From contig NC_049992.1 of assembly GCF_000003815.2 (NCBI RefSeq), positions 12,060,131 to 12,124,130 of the forward strand: DNA of 64,000 nucleotides. The letters are read 5' to 3'. A program made the position numbers and the translations under genes. This stretch comes from Branchiostoma floridae (lineage: Eukaryota; Chordata; Leptocardii; Amphioxiformes; Branchiostomatidae). The notes under the pieces were generated by a model, which searched no databases, was not told the origin of the DNA, and saw only the letters and a list, made by a program, of their open reading frames with translations. Positions 22,545 to 35,700 of the stretch are shown in pieces (within the stretch, counting starts at the first letter, position 1; each line of letters opens with the position of its first letter).

Positions 22545-23210
22545 TCGAATCAACTCCGCCATTTTTTGACCGATTGACTTGAAATTTGGCACAAAGGTAG
22601 AGTAAGCCAATACCCCCAGGTGTTTTTTTCATTTTTTTCATATCTGCCTTTAAAATGATTTTATTGAGGTTTTTGTCAATTTTTATGTATATTTCGGGCT
22701 CCTGTACCCTGGTATTACAGCCGAATGACATGAAATTTGGTACAGAGGTGCCTTGATCATATGCTCACCTAGATTCAATAACAGTTTTGGCTTACGGTAC
22801 AACAAATTGCTTAATTTGCGATTTTTTGCCATTTTTTTTACCAAAAAAGGACATTTTTGGCTCCTGTAGCCTCGTTTTGCAACCAAATGATCTGAAATTT
22901 GGTATAAAAGTGCCCTTCAATTATGTGCACATAAATTCAATAAAAGTTTTCCCATACTGTACAACAAAATGCTTAATTTTGCGATTTTTGGCCATTTTTT
23001 GACCAAAAAAGGACATTTGTGGCTCCTGTAGCCTCGTTTTACAACCAAATGATCTGAAATTTGGTATAAAAGTGTCATTCAATTATGTGCACATAAATTT
23101 AATAAAAGTTTTCCCATACGGTACAACAAAATGCTTAATTTTGCGATTTTATGGCTCCTGTTCCCTTGATTTACAACCCAATGACCCGTAAATTGGTAAA
23201 GGGGTGCTCT
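22545..23210. repeat. Degenerate tandem repeat, about 162-bp unit
   Basis: GGCTCCTGTA begins units near 22697, 22859 and 23021, a spacing of 162 bp, with a shorter fourth copy at 23153. Each unit carries the phrase GAAATTTGGTA..A..GTGC and a T-rich GGCCATTTTTTGACC block. A more diverged copy precedes them at 22545. No coding potential. Confidence 0.75.
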
Positions 23211-24964
23211 AGATATCTATTCAAATGACCCATGTATAATTTTTGGCATGGACCACTTTACAATGATATATTTGGGATTTTTTTTGTCATTTTCCAATGG
23301 CCAAAGGGGTCAACGACCTCAAGGCCTATTGTTGCATGATGGAGATGGCTGAAATATGCTGTATTTGCTCTCAAGCAAATGTCGGCCTTTCTAGTTATTG
23401 ATTCTATTTTTATCATCAACTTGGGCCATATCATTCTCATTGTTTGGATGTCATCCGCTTGAGTGTTGAATGTTCGCGCCAAAAAAAAAACAAAAAAAAA
23501 ACAAGAGAAGTTTTTCTTTTTCAGTCGGTAAATTGTACATTTCATTGCATTCAATATCACCTAGTTCTTGGGTAGGAAAGAAGATATTGGCGACTGATGT
23601 GTAGCCTAGGCCTACAATGTTTTGTTCAAATGCGTGATTTTTGTTATGGGTTATCTACAGTTTTAGACCGATACAGGGATGGAGGTAACTCTTGATTTAG
23701 CTTTTGAAGCTCCCTTGTATTCCTTTTATCATTCCAATGAAAGATAATGAGAGATAATCGCATTATCCTCCACCCGGGACTATGTAAATACACGGGGTAC
23801 GTTGATGTGGGTAGGTTTGGGTACCAATAGCACTAACATGTGTACTAAAATACTTAAATATAAAGAATGGATCATATTACAGTTTTGGCGGGAAAGCAAA
23901 GTGGGCGCAGAAAATCCAACCAACGTAATTTATGCCAAAAACAAAAAAAATCAGTCAGATGTGAAAAAAAGACTAAAAATATTGTGTTTTTGTGCCACAT
24001 GTTTTACTTAAGCCTTTCTACATGTGAAATTATTCGTATAGGAAGTGTTGACAAATGTACAAACCCGCAAAATGAAGTTTTCAGACAAAAACATGTCTGG
24101 ATTTGTAAACCCCTTACGAGCCTTCCTCGTTTCCCCATTCCCAAAAAGCCGAAATTCGCGAATGAGGGCGGCTCCGTTAGCGAGATACAGGACCATTTCT
24201 CACTTCCGGTTTCTGACGGCATCAAATTAGGCTCTCTTGGGGGATGTGATTTTTACTTGATAGAACTTTAAAAAAATCTCGTGTTTACACATATTCCAGG
24301 ACATTATCAATGTTTTTTTTCAACGGTTCTGTCACATGCAATTTGAATGTTTACTAAAATAGGATCCGATATTTTTTCTATCTGGTAGTTTAAATGGAAT
24401 TTATTTCGTCCTCCCACGGTCTAAAGAATGTGTTCTGCAATACCTTTAAGTTTTCGACCGGTGACCAGAAGTGCTCGCCGCAACACCTTGTTGTTGTTGG
24501 AATGACCATTAGAAAGCAATATTGCTACTGTACAGTCTGTCTAATGAGTATTTCTTTGTAATAAGACTCTTTGTAATAAGTGTAAATTATCAAAAAATAT
24601 GTGATTTCTCTTCCATCAAATTTGGGGGCTCTAGTGGATATTGTCTATAGGATACTTCCTATGGTGGAATAGATCTGTTTTGATAGGTACCGGTACAGGT
24701 AAGAAGCAACTGATTTGATGTTAGAGACAGTGATATCTGTCATCACGTCTGTTGTTGGGCTTTATGACTATCAGTTCAGGAACAAGTCATTACTTAATAC
24801 TATTTCTTATTGACACTAAAGGTTTTAACTGAAGATTACAGGGAACTTAAGAATAGTCATCATCATTACTCCAGGAGCGCTCCCCAGACGAGGTACCCCA
24901 TTAATGTCCAGACTGTAGATGTTTCGGTCACCCATAGCGTTCCAAAAAGGAAGTAAAAGACAAC
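23211..24964. other. Intergenic region between the convergent death-domain and PHC genes
   Basis: Nothing coding is recognised. A block near 24536-24630 (CTAATGAGTATTTCTTTGTAATAAGACTC) has a second diverged copy at about 25054-25150 in the PHC 3'UTR. Confidence 0.4.
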
Positions 24965-24984
24965 AGAGTGTACAAAGTTTATGG

Positions 24985-24990
24985 TTTATT
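24985..24990 (-). terminator. Poly(A) signal (AATAAA on the minus strand) for PHC
   Basis: TTTATT on the plus strand gives AATAAA on the minus strand, about 1.75 kb past the PHC stop. It implies a long 3'UTR. No transcript evidence is available here. Confidence 0.45.
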
Positions 24991-26733
24991 GTAGTTGTGA
25001 AAATCTTACAAGACGTTTACAATTACATCCATGGCTTGTAGTTGACTTTGTGTGTGTCTCTCTAATGAATATATCTTTGTAATAAGACTCTTAGGTCTAA
25101 AACATGATATTCGGAAAAGATGTATTTGCCCTTCCAACAAATTCGGGAACATATGCCACATCTGTCATTGCCACATTTTCACTTCATTTTAAGGACACAT
25201 GTATCCTGATAGCTAGAGATTGTGGCACATACATGTAAACCCTCTTTTATACACAAATTTTGGAGATAAATGAAGTGTTTTAGCCCAATGAAAAAACATA
25301 TAAACTGTAAATTAAATAGTTGGACAAAATATTGTGTAACATAATTAACAAGTTGAACAGTTTTCTTCACTGGAACATCTATCTGCATTGTTACAAATAC
25401 AGAAACGTCTGCAAGCTTTAACACACTTTGTTATCCATATCACACTGTCCTTTTCCCTGTGGTAAAACAATGTCATAAATTTGTCTTTAAAAAGCTGACA
25501 GTTAAACAAAGTCAAAGGGCAACAAGACCAATACTCAATTAGCCAAAGAAAGTGAAGTATGACTTCACAAGATACTTTCGATCAAGTTTGAATGGTCTAT
25601 CATGTTTCTTTTCTGTCATTTTTACACTGACGCTACATAGACTACCACTATGTTATAACATGTGCACTTTGCATATAGGCCCTATTACACTACGTTCATA
25701 AACATGATCATTGTATCCACATACATATATATGTATACCTAGTACGTAGTTTAGTCTCTCATACATAACACTGTTCTAATAAATAGTCTACTATATATAT
25801 TTATATATATACTACACAAGTACAAAAGACTTTCTCTAATACATTGTACAGTTAGCTATCATCTTGTAGAGGCAGCAAGATGTATTTCCACTGTGCATTA
25901 AGCGATACTTACATGGAAAGAGAATGAAAATAACAGAATGCACATACTGTTCAATAGCAAGATACTAAAACAGACATGAAGTAGCATCAACATTTGTGGC
26001 CTTGTGATATCAGATACATTTCACTGGTTTTTCTTTGAACACACTCTGGACACTAGGTAAAACTACAGCCAATAATTTATGGCATGGTCTGTCTCTTTTA
26101 TCAAAGGTCCTCAGATTTCCAAAAGACTGAAAACACGAATTTCACTTTCAATAGACACACTACACCGTACAGGGTACTTACACTGGGGGGGGGGGGGGGG
26201 GGGGGGAATTCCACCTTAAAAAGTTCCCCTTGGAGAAACTTTCAAATTTAGGCCGGAGTTGCCTGGGTGTTATTACCTACCCCACAACAAGGGTGTACAA
26301 CAAAAGTTATGGGGGGCTATATATTGGAGCCGTTAGGACAACCCGTTTAGCTTCCCCTCCTCCCTAGCACCAGTTTTCAACACATCTTCCCAACTCTGTC
26401 AAAAGTTAAAACCCATAAAAGCTGCTGATCTGTACAAACATTGGGCCGGTTTGTACCACCTAAAACCCAAAAGTCCGTTATGAAAAGGACTTGTACATAA
26501 CATTTTCCACCAAAATCCCGGAGGCCTAAATATATATGCTGACAGACAAAATGCCCCAGTTTTGAAGGGAAAACTATCTTACAGAGCCCCTGGGGGTCGG
26601 GTTATTTTGATGGGAAAACGGAAGTGCAAGAGAAAGCAATGACATTTCACATTTTCTTCTATTGTACTACAGGACTTCATAAGTCATTGCACCAGTTCTC
26701 CTCCTGTACAAAGTCTAAGAGATACAGATATCC
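24991..26733 (-). other. Probable 3'UTR of PHC
   Basis: Non-coding sequence after the PHC stop, AT-rich with TATATA stretches around 25720-25810. A run of 22 G at 26185-26206 is followed by unusual low-complexity text; base quality there may be poor. Confidence 0.45.
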
Positions 26734-29700
26734 TCAGGAATCCTGCTTTAAGGAGTTGATCCTGGCACATATCTTGAGGGCGGGGCCCAGCTTCATGTTC
26801 ATGGCACTCATCAGGTGATCCTCCTTGAGCAGCATCAGTGCCTGTCCATCAATCTCCTGTGAACGGAACTCATCCGCAAAGTCACTACAGCCTGGCAGGC
26901 TGCGGATAAACTCCCAAACCTGCAGGGAACACAGAGAGGGAATCTTTGATTTAGAGAAGCAAAAACTGGCCATTTATGCTACTAGATTCTCCTGAACAGA
27001 AAATAAGGAAGAGCAATCTTTGTGCTGGACTAATGAAACCTGCAGTCTAGGCAACAGGTGAAAAAATTGTTCCAATAAAACCAGGAAACTTCGCACATCA
27101 GAAACAATCTTAAGAGTGGAGCTATTACAAACTGTCCTGCATCGCACAAGTAGTTGGGCAAGGTTGTGGGATCAGTCTATTGTATATATCATATAAGGCT
27201 AAACACATAAAGCTAATTGAATGTTTCCCCAAATACATTTCCCAACATGTATGCAAGACTAGATCTTCTGAAAGATAAAAAATGCGATCCTAAACCATTA
27301 GTGCTGGGTACTTTGATTGGATCTCTGACATGAAGTACAGGACTCACTTCTTCCACGCTCCACCTGGCAGGGTTGGGGTTGGCGGGCCCCAGGTCCAGCT
27401 CCGTGTCCGTGCTGCCAAAGCTGTTGTGCCGGTTCACGATCCTGGAGGGCGAGGACAGGGTGGCGCGGGGGGACAGCTGCTCGTGGGGAGGGCTGAAGTC
27501 CATCGGCTCCGACATCTGCACCTCCTCAGGTTCAGGAGACTGGGGAAACACAGATGAAACATTCTTATCATTCATGGCTTAAGCATGAGAGCCATGAGAT
27601 CTCTTTCCCTGATATTTTCTCTAAAAGACTTGAGTCAAAACTGCCCAAGAGAACCACCTGGAGAACTGGAAAAATCTGGACTATGTAGACGACAGAGGGT
27701 CAAAGAAGATAGTCTTCATAATGCTTGTGTCAATGGGGAAAATTATCACGTAGGCAAGCTGGTCATTATGTAAAAGTGGTCACAGGTATGAATGTACTAG
27801 CCAGTGTCTACAGAAAATTTTTTAGAATGGACTACTTGTCATGATTGAAAAAATATTCCGGATACACGAGGAAAATTTGCAGTGCATACACTTACAAAGC
27901 GTACATGTGCATTTCTTTCCATTTGGAAATATGGGTTTCATATATCAAATGCACTGTTTTGTAAACAAAATCACACCCAGCAAACAGTAACATGACTTAC
28001 CATGGAAGTGCTGTAAAGTCTTGACGGCGACACTTCACTGCCTGACTGGGATTTCCGTGAAGACGATTTCCGCTCCCGTTTCTTCTTGGAGATGTATCTG
28101 CTGGGCTGTTTTGGCGTGAACAGGCCGAGGCGCTTGGTGCAGCCAACGTTGTAGCGCTTGGCACAAGCCATGGAACAAAACCTAACAACACAGCAATACA
28201 CCACAAGTCAGTCAATAAAAGTACCAGTCTATTTCAGGGATGTGTGGAACCAACTAATATTTAATGTGATCCACTTTTAACTGGAACAGTTTTGGGACCT
28301 TGGTTTGATTGAATGAATCTTGAATGAATCCACTTTGTGTCAACAATGCGTGTAAATGTTACAGGAAGAATTTGTGTGTTGGAAAGAAAAAAGCAGAAGA
28401 GCAAGTGATGTGATAGAACACTATAATTCAACTGATTCAAGTTAAAAGTGAATCAAAAAGGAGTACCAGGCAGTTCCACTGAAGCAGAGAATTCTGAAAA
28501 TCAGGAGAAAATCTGTGCCAACCACTGACAACACCGACTCAGGATCAGTGTTCAAAATTGTTTCCCCTGGTTTGGTGCCAAGGCTCTTGTGTGGACAGTG
28601 TTTAGAAGATTGCTGTTACAACTTAATATCGAAAACAAAACAGTACTGGTGCAATGAATAGAACAGCACTGTTTTCAAGTGGTTTCATTGGAAACCCACT
28701 TTAAATGATGCAAATTTTTCGTAGAAAGATATACTCCATGAGATTCCATGCCAACTACAGTGCACAGTGCGTTCTGGTGCCAGATCTATGGTGGTGAAAT
28801 TTTGAACACTGCTCAGGATGCTGCTGCGAACCTGAGGCCCGAGCTGGATCCCCGTCCTGATTGGTGGCAGCTTGGATAGCAAAACAAACACAAGCTTGAG
28901 TAACACATGGGAGCAACTGGCCAGACAGCCACTGTCTGTATCTAACCCCTTCCCACATTTCATCTGCTTTAACTTGCTAGCAAGGTTAAAGCCATTGGAT
29001 AGGTAACTCCAGTGTTCTGGCCAGCTTCTGTCCCCTGGATTTTGAATTTGGAAATCCTGTCCCTCCGGAAATTTTGAAATGTACATGTATACCCTCTGAA
29101 ATGCTATTTCCTGTATTTTGAGGGGCAAATTTTGCTTGTAGACTCTGCTTGGTTCAATGGCATCTGTTTTAATATCTTTACTTAAATTACATGCCGATTT
29201 CTGTCTGTCACAGAGGACAGAATGGGCAAAATTTATGTCCGTCCCCAGCAGCAAAATTCTGTCAAAGGACGGAAGCATGGATGCTGGCTAGAACCCTGGG
29301 TGATTCTAAAGTAAGAAGAAGGTGAACTAAAGAGAATTGTGCAAAAGATCATCACTACATGACTATAACATGGCAAAGATGTTCCTGTATCTTTCTTGAA
29401 GTTTACCCATGCATATTTTCAATGAGCACTCCCAAATAGAAAACAAAGCTGTACTTTTTTTGTGGTATAATTCATTCCACTGTGAATTACCAATGCATGC
29501 TGCACACTCTAACCACCTTGAGTGGTGTGCTTCTCATACACTTGACTTTTTTTAAGTGCAGGCGTGGCCCTGTCTTTTGTTCCAATAAGTGCCTGAATCT
29601 GTTAACCATAGAAACATCTATACTCATGACATCGACAAAAACATTTTGATACAGCTGCCACTTATTCAATGGAATAATGTCACTTGATATTTTCAAAATC

Positions 29701-32700
29701 AATGCTCTTTAGAGCTCAGTTAAATATAGTTAATATACAGTTACAGCTTTTTCTACCATGCAGGGAAAGGGATACTCACCTTCCATACTTGCAATTTGCA
29801 GGCAAAAACTGACTATGAAAATTCAACAAATTATAAAGATGAATCAATGATATTCATGCTGTGAGTTGAATGGATTTCAATGGTGACAAACACAAGCAAA
29901 AGCAAACTCAAGTAAGCAAAGAAGCCTGACTACTAAGATGGTACTGTTAGGCATGTTATGCACATGTCAATGTTAACCAAAGGGGGAGGCAGCAGGGATG
30001 TAAACAGCAATGTACGCATCACAAAAAACACAGTTGTAGTAATGATGTTACTCAACATTCATTCTCAAAAGCTGGCCATGACAACTTCACTACACAGCAA
30101 TCCAACTGAACCCATACCCCTCCCTATGGCAGACATTGATAGGTGCATAACATGAATAAGTACCTTTTTGTATAGAAAATTAACCACCTTTTGGATCCAC
30201 GGAACTTGAACTGGTAATCCACCTTGCCACAGAACTCACACTTTAACAGAGTTTTATCCTGTAGCTTCTTGGGCTTCTTGGAAGGTTGCTTGCCATCTTA
30301 TTGGGAATAAAAAATTTTCTTAATGAGTCTTATGAGTATACCACAGTCACTCTGTTAACCACAGTCAATCCAATGATATTCAAAGTACAGGTTGAACTAC
30401 ACGTTTGCATTTTTGGTCCATCTGTAGATAGATAGATATATATACATCTGACTACACCACAACTGGACCTGACATACTTGAATACTAATTCCTTACTCCT
30501 CAGGAAGCTATTCTAACATCACTAACTTTGATCTTTGGAAACAAATTCTCCTACAGTTGGCTGACAGTTGGCTATGCCCTCTATAGTGCAAGAGCAGGGC
30601 AGTTAAGACGATTACAAAGACGGAGTTCTAGGGGGCTGTTTCAACTCAGCCTATGACAGTACATAAAACATGCCCTAGTACTGAAGGGATATGCAGTTCC
30701 AGACCAACCTGGGGACTGTATAAAACTTTAAGCAGTGTGCTGTCATTCTCATTCAGCAGGGCAGTTAAAAAGAGAATGAACCAAGAAGAGTTCTAGGAGA
30801 CTGGTTCATGAAACGTGGTAGTACTGAAGGGTTACGCAGTTCCAGACCAACCTGGGGACTGTATGAGCAGCGTGCTGCCATTCTCACTGCTGGGCCCTGC
30901 CTCAGGGGACAACTGGTCCTTTGCTAGGCTGATGTGGGGACGTCTGGACTCCACAAGGATGGAGTTGTGCTTGATCTGGGACAAGATGATAACAATGCAA
31001 TCATACAATACATCATTTATTCAGTTACATACCCCATCTGTTCATGGACACAAATGCTGTAAAGCAGCATAGTTGGAACAAGAAATGTGAATTACATTAT
31101 TTGTACAACTTTCCTTCATAGAGCAGATATTACATTTGTAGATGTTCCCTTCTTTTGCAACTTAAATCTTAATTACTGTACCAATTGTGGCAGAAGAACC
31201 TCTATCTGTTGCTAAATCCTGTTAATATTCTCTGATCAATGCTGACATTGATCCCAGACTTTAACTCTCTTCCCAAAAAGAAACATTGGATGTATGGGCC
31301 ATAGTATGTATGAAAACTGAAGGATTGACGGTGCAAAGCTTCTACCATCTGAGAAGCCACTATGAGCCTTTAGGGAGGAGGAATAGTTCATACTGTATGG
31401 AGAAACTCACAGGGAATGGCTGAGGCCCCTCCTGTATAATGAAGCCATCTATGAGGTGAGTGAGGATCTGTGGCTTGACGACTGCCCGCTGTGGCTGTTG
31501 CTTCTCTGGTTGTGGTTTGTTGAGTGCCAGTGGTAAGTCACTGCTACGACTGGCCGGAGGGTCTTCTTTTGGGGGCTCCGGGGACTTCATTGGATCGGCG
31601 GGTTTCTCCTGGGGCGCTGTCTGTTTTAGGAAACAGTACAACAGTGGGATGTTAAAACTGTATCATCGGTAGGAGGTTCAACTGAAAAATGTGTATAGAC
31701 AATACATGTAATAAAGTTGTGCTGGAGAAAACAATTCTGGAAAAGACACTAAATTACTGTTACAATCTTCTTTTTCATGAATATCATTGTTCCCATTCAA
31801 AGGGGGAGGGGGAATGTGAAATAAATATATTTAAGTCCATCATTAGGTGATTCCCCTAACAATGTGGTAAGCAACATAATGATATGGTAAAATAATGATA
31901 CATATGTTATACCAGGAGAAAGTAATGTGGAATGAAAAAATAAAAAGATACCCAGAACTACTACAACACAGCAAACTAAAGAAAACCATGTACTCAATAC
32001 CAACTTAGAATCTATCCATCGCCAATGAAATCATTCAGCATAAGTAAATCAAGATCATTTACAAGCAATTGAAAATGTTCCTTACCAACCTTTACGGAAC
32101 AAGTTAGAAAGCATTAAAGACAGATCAAGAGCAGCCTCCTATGCTACCAGCACACCAAACTGTCTCTTCCACACTTAAGGGACTGTCCATTTATTATCTT
32201 AATACAGCAAGAGAAAGCTTAAATTCTTAAATTGCTATATTGCAAATAAATATTGTTTCAGTGTAAATTTGACCAAAGAAGCATTACATGTATTTCGAGA
32301 CTTAAGTTCTTCTTATGAAGAAGAAAACCTGCTAAGTTCTAACTTTTCACTCCATCCCTTATATAAGAAATGATCTCTCCCCTTTTTTGATGATGCACTG
32401 AAACTGAGTGGGTGAGTCAATACAGGGTCACATCATTAACAAAGGGGGGTTCTGTTCTGACAACCCAACAATACAGGATGTTCCCGTCCCCAGTGGGGAA
32501 ATGGATGAGCCCATTCTTATTCAAAATCCTGCTGTTCTGGAACAATGGGCCAGAACAAACAGTTCTGAGATACTGCAGAACAACTAGCCCTTAACGTACC
32601 TGCTTGTTAAGCGAAAGTAGTGTCTTCTGCCATAAGTTGGGGGCGGGAATTTTAATGGAGTATTGTCTGGTAAAGAAGGTGTGACAATGTAGTAATTGTC

Positions 32701-35700
32701 AGATTTTTCTCTTTTGTTTCCTCTAAGTTTTCCCAGGCTTTATGTCTTTTTTTAGCACACAGTTCTAGGACACATCTTAAACAATGGACAAAATGCCACA
32801 ATCTATTCTGATCTTCCAAAGAACCCTAAGCTTAAGTACATGTACTTTCATATACACAAGGTCTTGTAAAACATCCTTGATACGTATGTACATACTTGAC
32901 TTGAATTCCTCAATACTGTAAAAAAATTCAAAAAGAAGCCCAACATAACAAAAAGGAGCTTGCAAATTTAAGACACAGCAGTGCAAACACATGCATGCAC
33001 ACACACACACACACACATATGCACGTACACACACACACACACAGATAAATACACACACATCCACGTGTACATACACACAGACACACACACACATGGGCAG
33101 TAGTAGTACAGCTCTTACTGTCTCTGTAACTCCGTTTTGTTTTGGCGATGGCACGCGGGGCGGAGCCTGCTGACTGACCACAGCTGATGTGGAGACGGGT
33201 GGCGGGAGTGACTGCGGGCGCTGGGGCTGGGCAGGGGGCGGAGTCAGCCGGGACTGTGGCCCGGGGGTGGGGATCTGCCGCTGACTGGGCTGCGACGTGG
33301 GCAGCACGCTGAGAGCAGAGGGTCGCGGTTGGCTGGCAGACTGTGGCACGGCCGAGGGCTACAATCCATCAGATTCGTGGAACAAACAGAGAACAAACTG
33401 AATGTGTTATATTCATGTCATTATGTATCGTGTAAGATAGCCATATCTAGATACATCTCACCATGCCGATCTGTAACATCAGCTACAGAAATCTACTAAA
33501 CATGCAGCGTTTCCTTCAGCAAAAAAAAGGATTTTAAACATACCAATCACTCATGAACAGACACAAAAGATGTCTATCGGACGAAGTGTGCTGGCATTTG
33601 CAGCCCACATACACAGTGTATGTTACACCCTTTGGCAGTCAAGTCCAACATACTGCACATGTACATGCTACGTAGCACACAGGCAGGGGAACACAGCAGA
33701 AATGAGACTCAGGATGTATAAAGCATTCAGCAAGACATGCAGGAAATGTTAGAAGGAAGGGATGCAGTCTGTATGGAGAAATATAGCTGCTATAGTCCGG
33801 CTTGGCATGCTATCCTACATGCATATTGCACACTGAAGTATTGCGCAATAAGGGGTCTGGCAGTCATCCAAGCATTGCATCCAAGCATTGCATCCAAACG
33901 TGCATCCCATGGTAGCAAGTCCAAACCTTGCATGCAGATGTAAACACAAAAGATTGCTACATGCAGCAGAAGCAAAGCGCAAAACTAGCTGTATTTATTC
34001 TGCAAGCAGGGGGGAGAGTAGCGGATGCAGTGCAGCAGAGCAAAGAACAAATGTATCTTTTAGTGCCACAGCCAGTAAGAGAAGTGTCCCAGCAGAATGT
34101 CACCTGTGCGACTGGTGAAGGTCCCAGCGGAGGCTGCTGGGGCAGGGGAGGGGCAGTCTGTACTGGCTTGTGTGTGGCCAGAGCTAGGGGGAGCGGCTGG
34201 GACAGTGGCTGGACATGAGTTGGCTGGACATGTGCCGCCTGGATGTGTGTTGGCGGGACGTGCGCCGCCTGGACGGCGTGACCCTGCGGGTTGTGTGCCT
34301 GCACCGGCTGGGGCGGTGGCGGCTGCACCGGAGGCTGCACATGGGGGTGGACGTGGTGGACATGTCCGGTTTTTGCCTCTGGGGGCGGTGGGCTGCCCAG
34401 ACTGGAGGCCCCCATCGGGATCCCCATCGACTGTGTGAGGAGACAACAGTCACACAGGAGAACCACTGCACACGTACATGTACACTATCCTCTAACAGGC
34501 CTAGCATGCACATGCCATTTCCAACTGCCTCATAGTCATAAGGGCCTGTAGGTTCTTAGTGCTAATTATTATAATTGCTACCAGCCAAAGAGCAATTATT
34601 CTTTGCACTAGTAATGTACCTAATAATTCATGTAGGTATGAAAGCAGTGCCTGTGTCAGTTATAATCTACCACTGCCAGTAGTGCAGACTACAGAAAATG
34701 TGTTATTTTTCTTCAACAGTAAAGCAAATTTAAAGATTGCAGATCTTAATGGCTTAGGATTAAGTTTGCAGTGCAGGCTGAGTTGGATTGCAAACCTAAA
34801 GCTAAGTTATGACAGAAACATGTTCTTTAGAAAAAAATGCTGTGATAGCTGACTTAGCTTGAAGTGCCCTTACCACCGTGTTCCCTCCGATTAATATGTT
34901 TAACTGCTATCTTAATGAACATCAGGGCTAAAAATTTTACAGGCACAGCAGCACCACAACAGTTTTCAAATGACCTTTTAGTTCAGTTTTATGTTTGGAA
35001 ATTTTGTACTGTGCCAGACATGGACCAATTTCCAGCCCTGATGGTGACGTGTGTCAGTCACCTGGACCGTTGGGGAGGTGGGCAGCCTTTGTTGAAAGGT
35101 TGGAGACGGAGGCGTGGTCGCCGGCCGGTTGTGTAATGGGGGCCGCGGAACCACCGGCACGGGCACGTGGTGCGGTATGTGTTGGGCCTCCATTTTAGTG
35201 ATGGGAGGGGAGGGAGCGGTTGGCTTAGGCGATGTTTGCTGGGCTGGTACAGCCTTTAGAGGAAACAACGGCAATCTGATTTTTTCTCACCATCTACTAC
35301 ATTTATACCTGCCCACAGCTATGTCTAGCTACAAACTACAACAAGAACGTACCGGTACCTCTAAACTGACATTTGCTGTAACCAATAGGAATTTGGTGTA
35401 CAAATGTAACTGTTTCGAGAAGAAGTTTGAATAATGATGAAGACTCACTCAGCAGTCATGACGTGTAGGTGTATATAATAATCTAACGATAGCAATAGGT
35501 GTGAAAGATTTAAACACAAACTCCCTCTAACTGTCATGCTGTCCACATGCCGCTGGTACCTTAGTGGCTCATGCAGAAGGTAGGGAAAGGCGAGTTCACC
35601 TGCACAGGCTGGGTCGGCCTGGAGTGTGGTCGCTGACTATGCTGGAGGAAAGTCGGAGATGGGACAGTGGTGGGCGTGGTAGGAGAGGTAGTGTCCTGAC

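Noticed and set aside
26185..26206. G-run as a functional G-quadruplex
   Set aside because: A plain homopolymer run of 22 G followed by odd text is more likely a slippage or sequencing problem.
32991..33173. Thr-His repeat frame and its Val-Cys antisense
   Set aside because: Both are produced by the (CA)n microsatellite in a PHC intron.
34097..34438. Gly/Ala-rich plus-strand frames opposite a PHC exon
   Set aside because: They are shadows of the Pro/Gln/His-rich PHC exon 34104-34430, whose phase fits both neighbouring exons.
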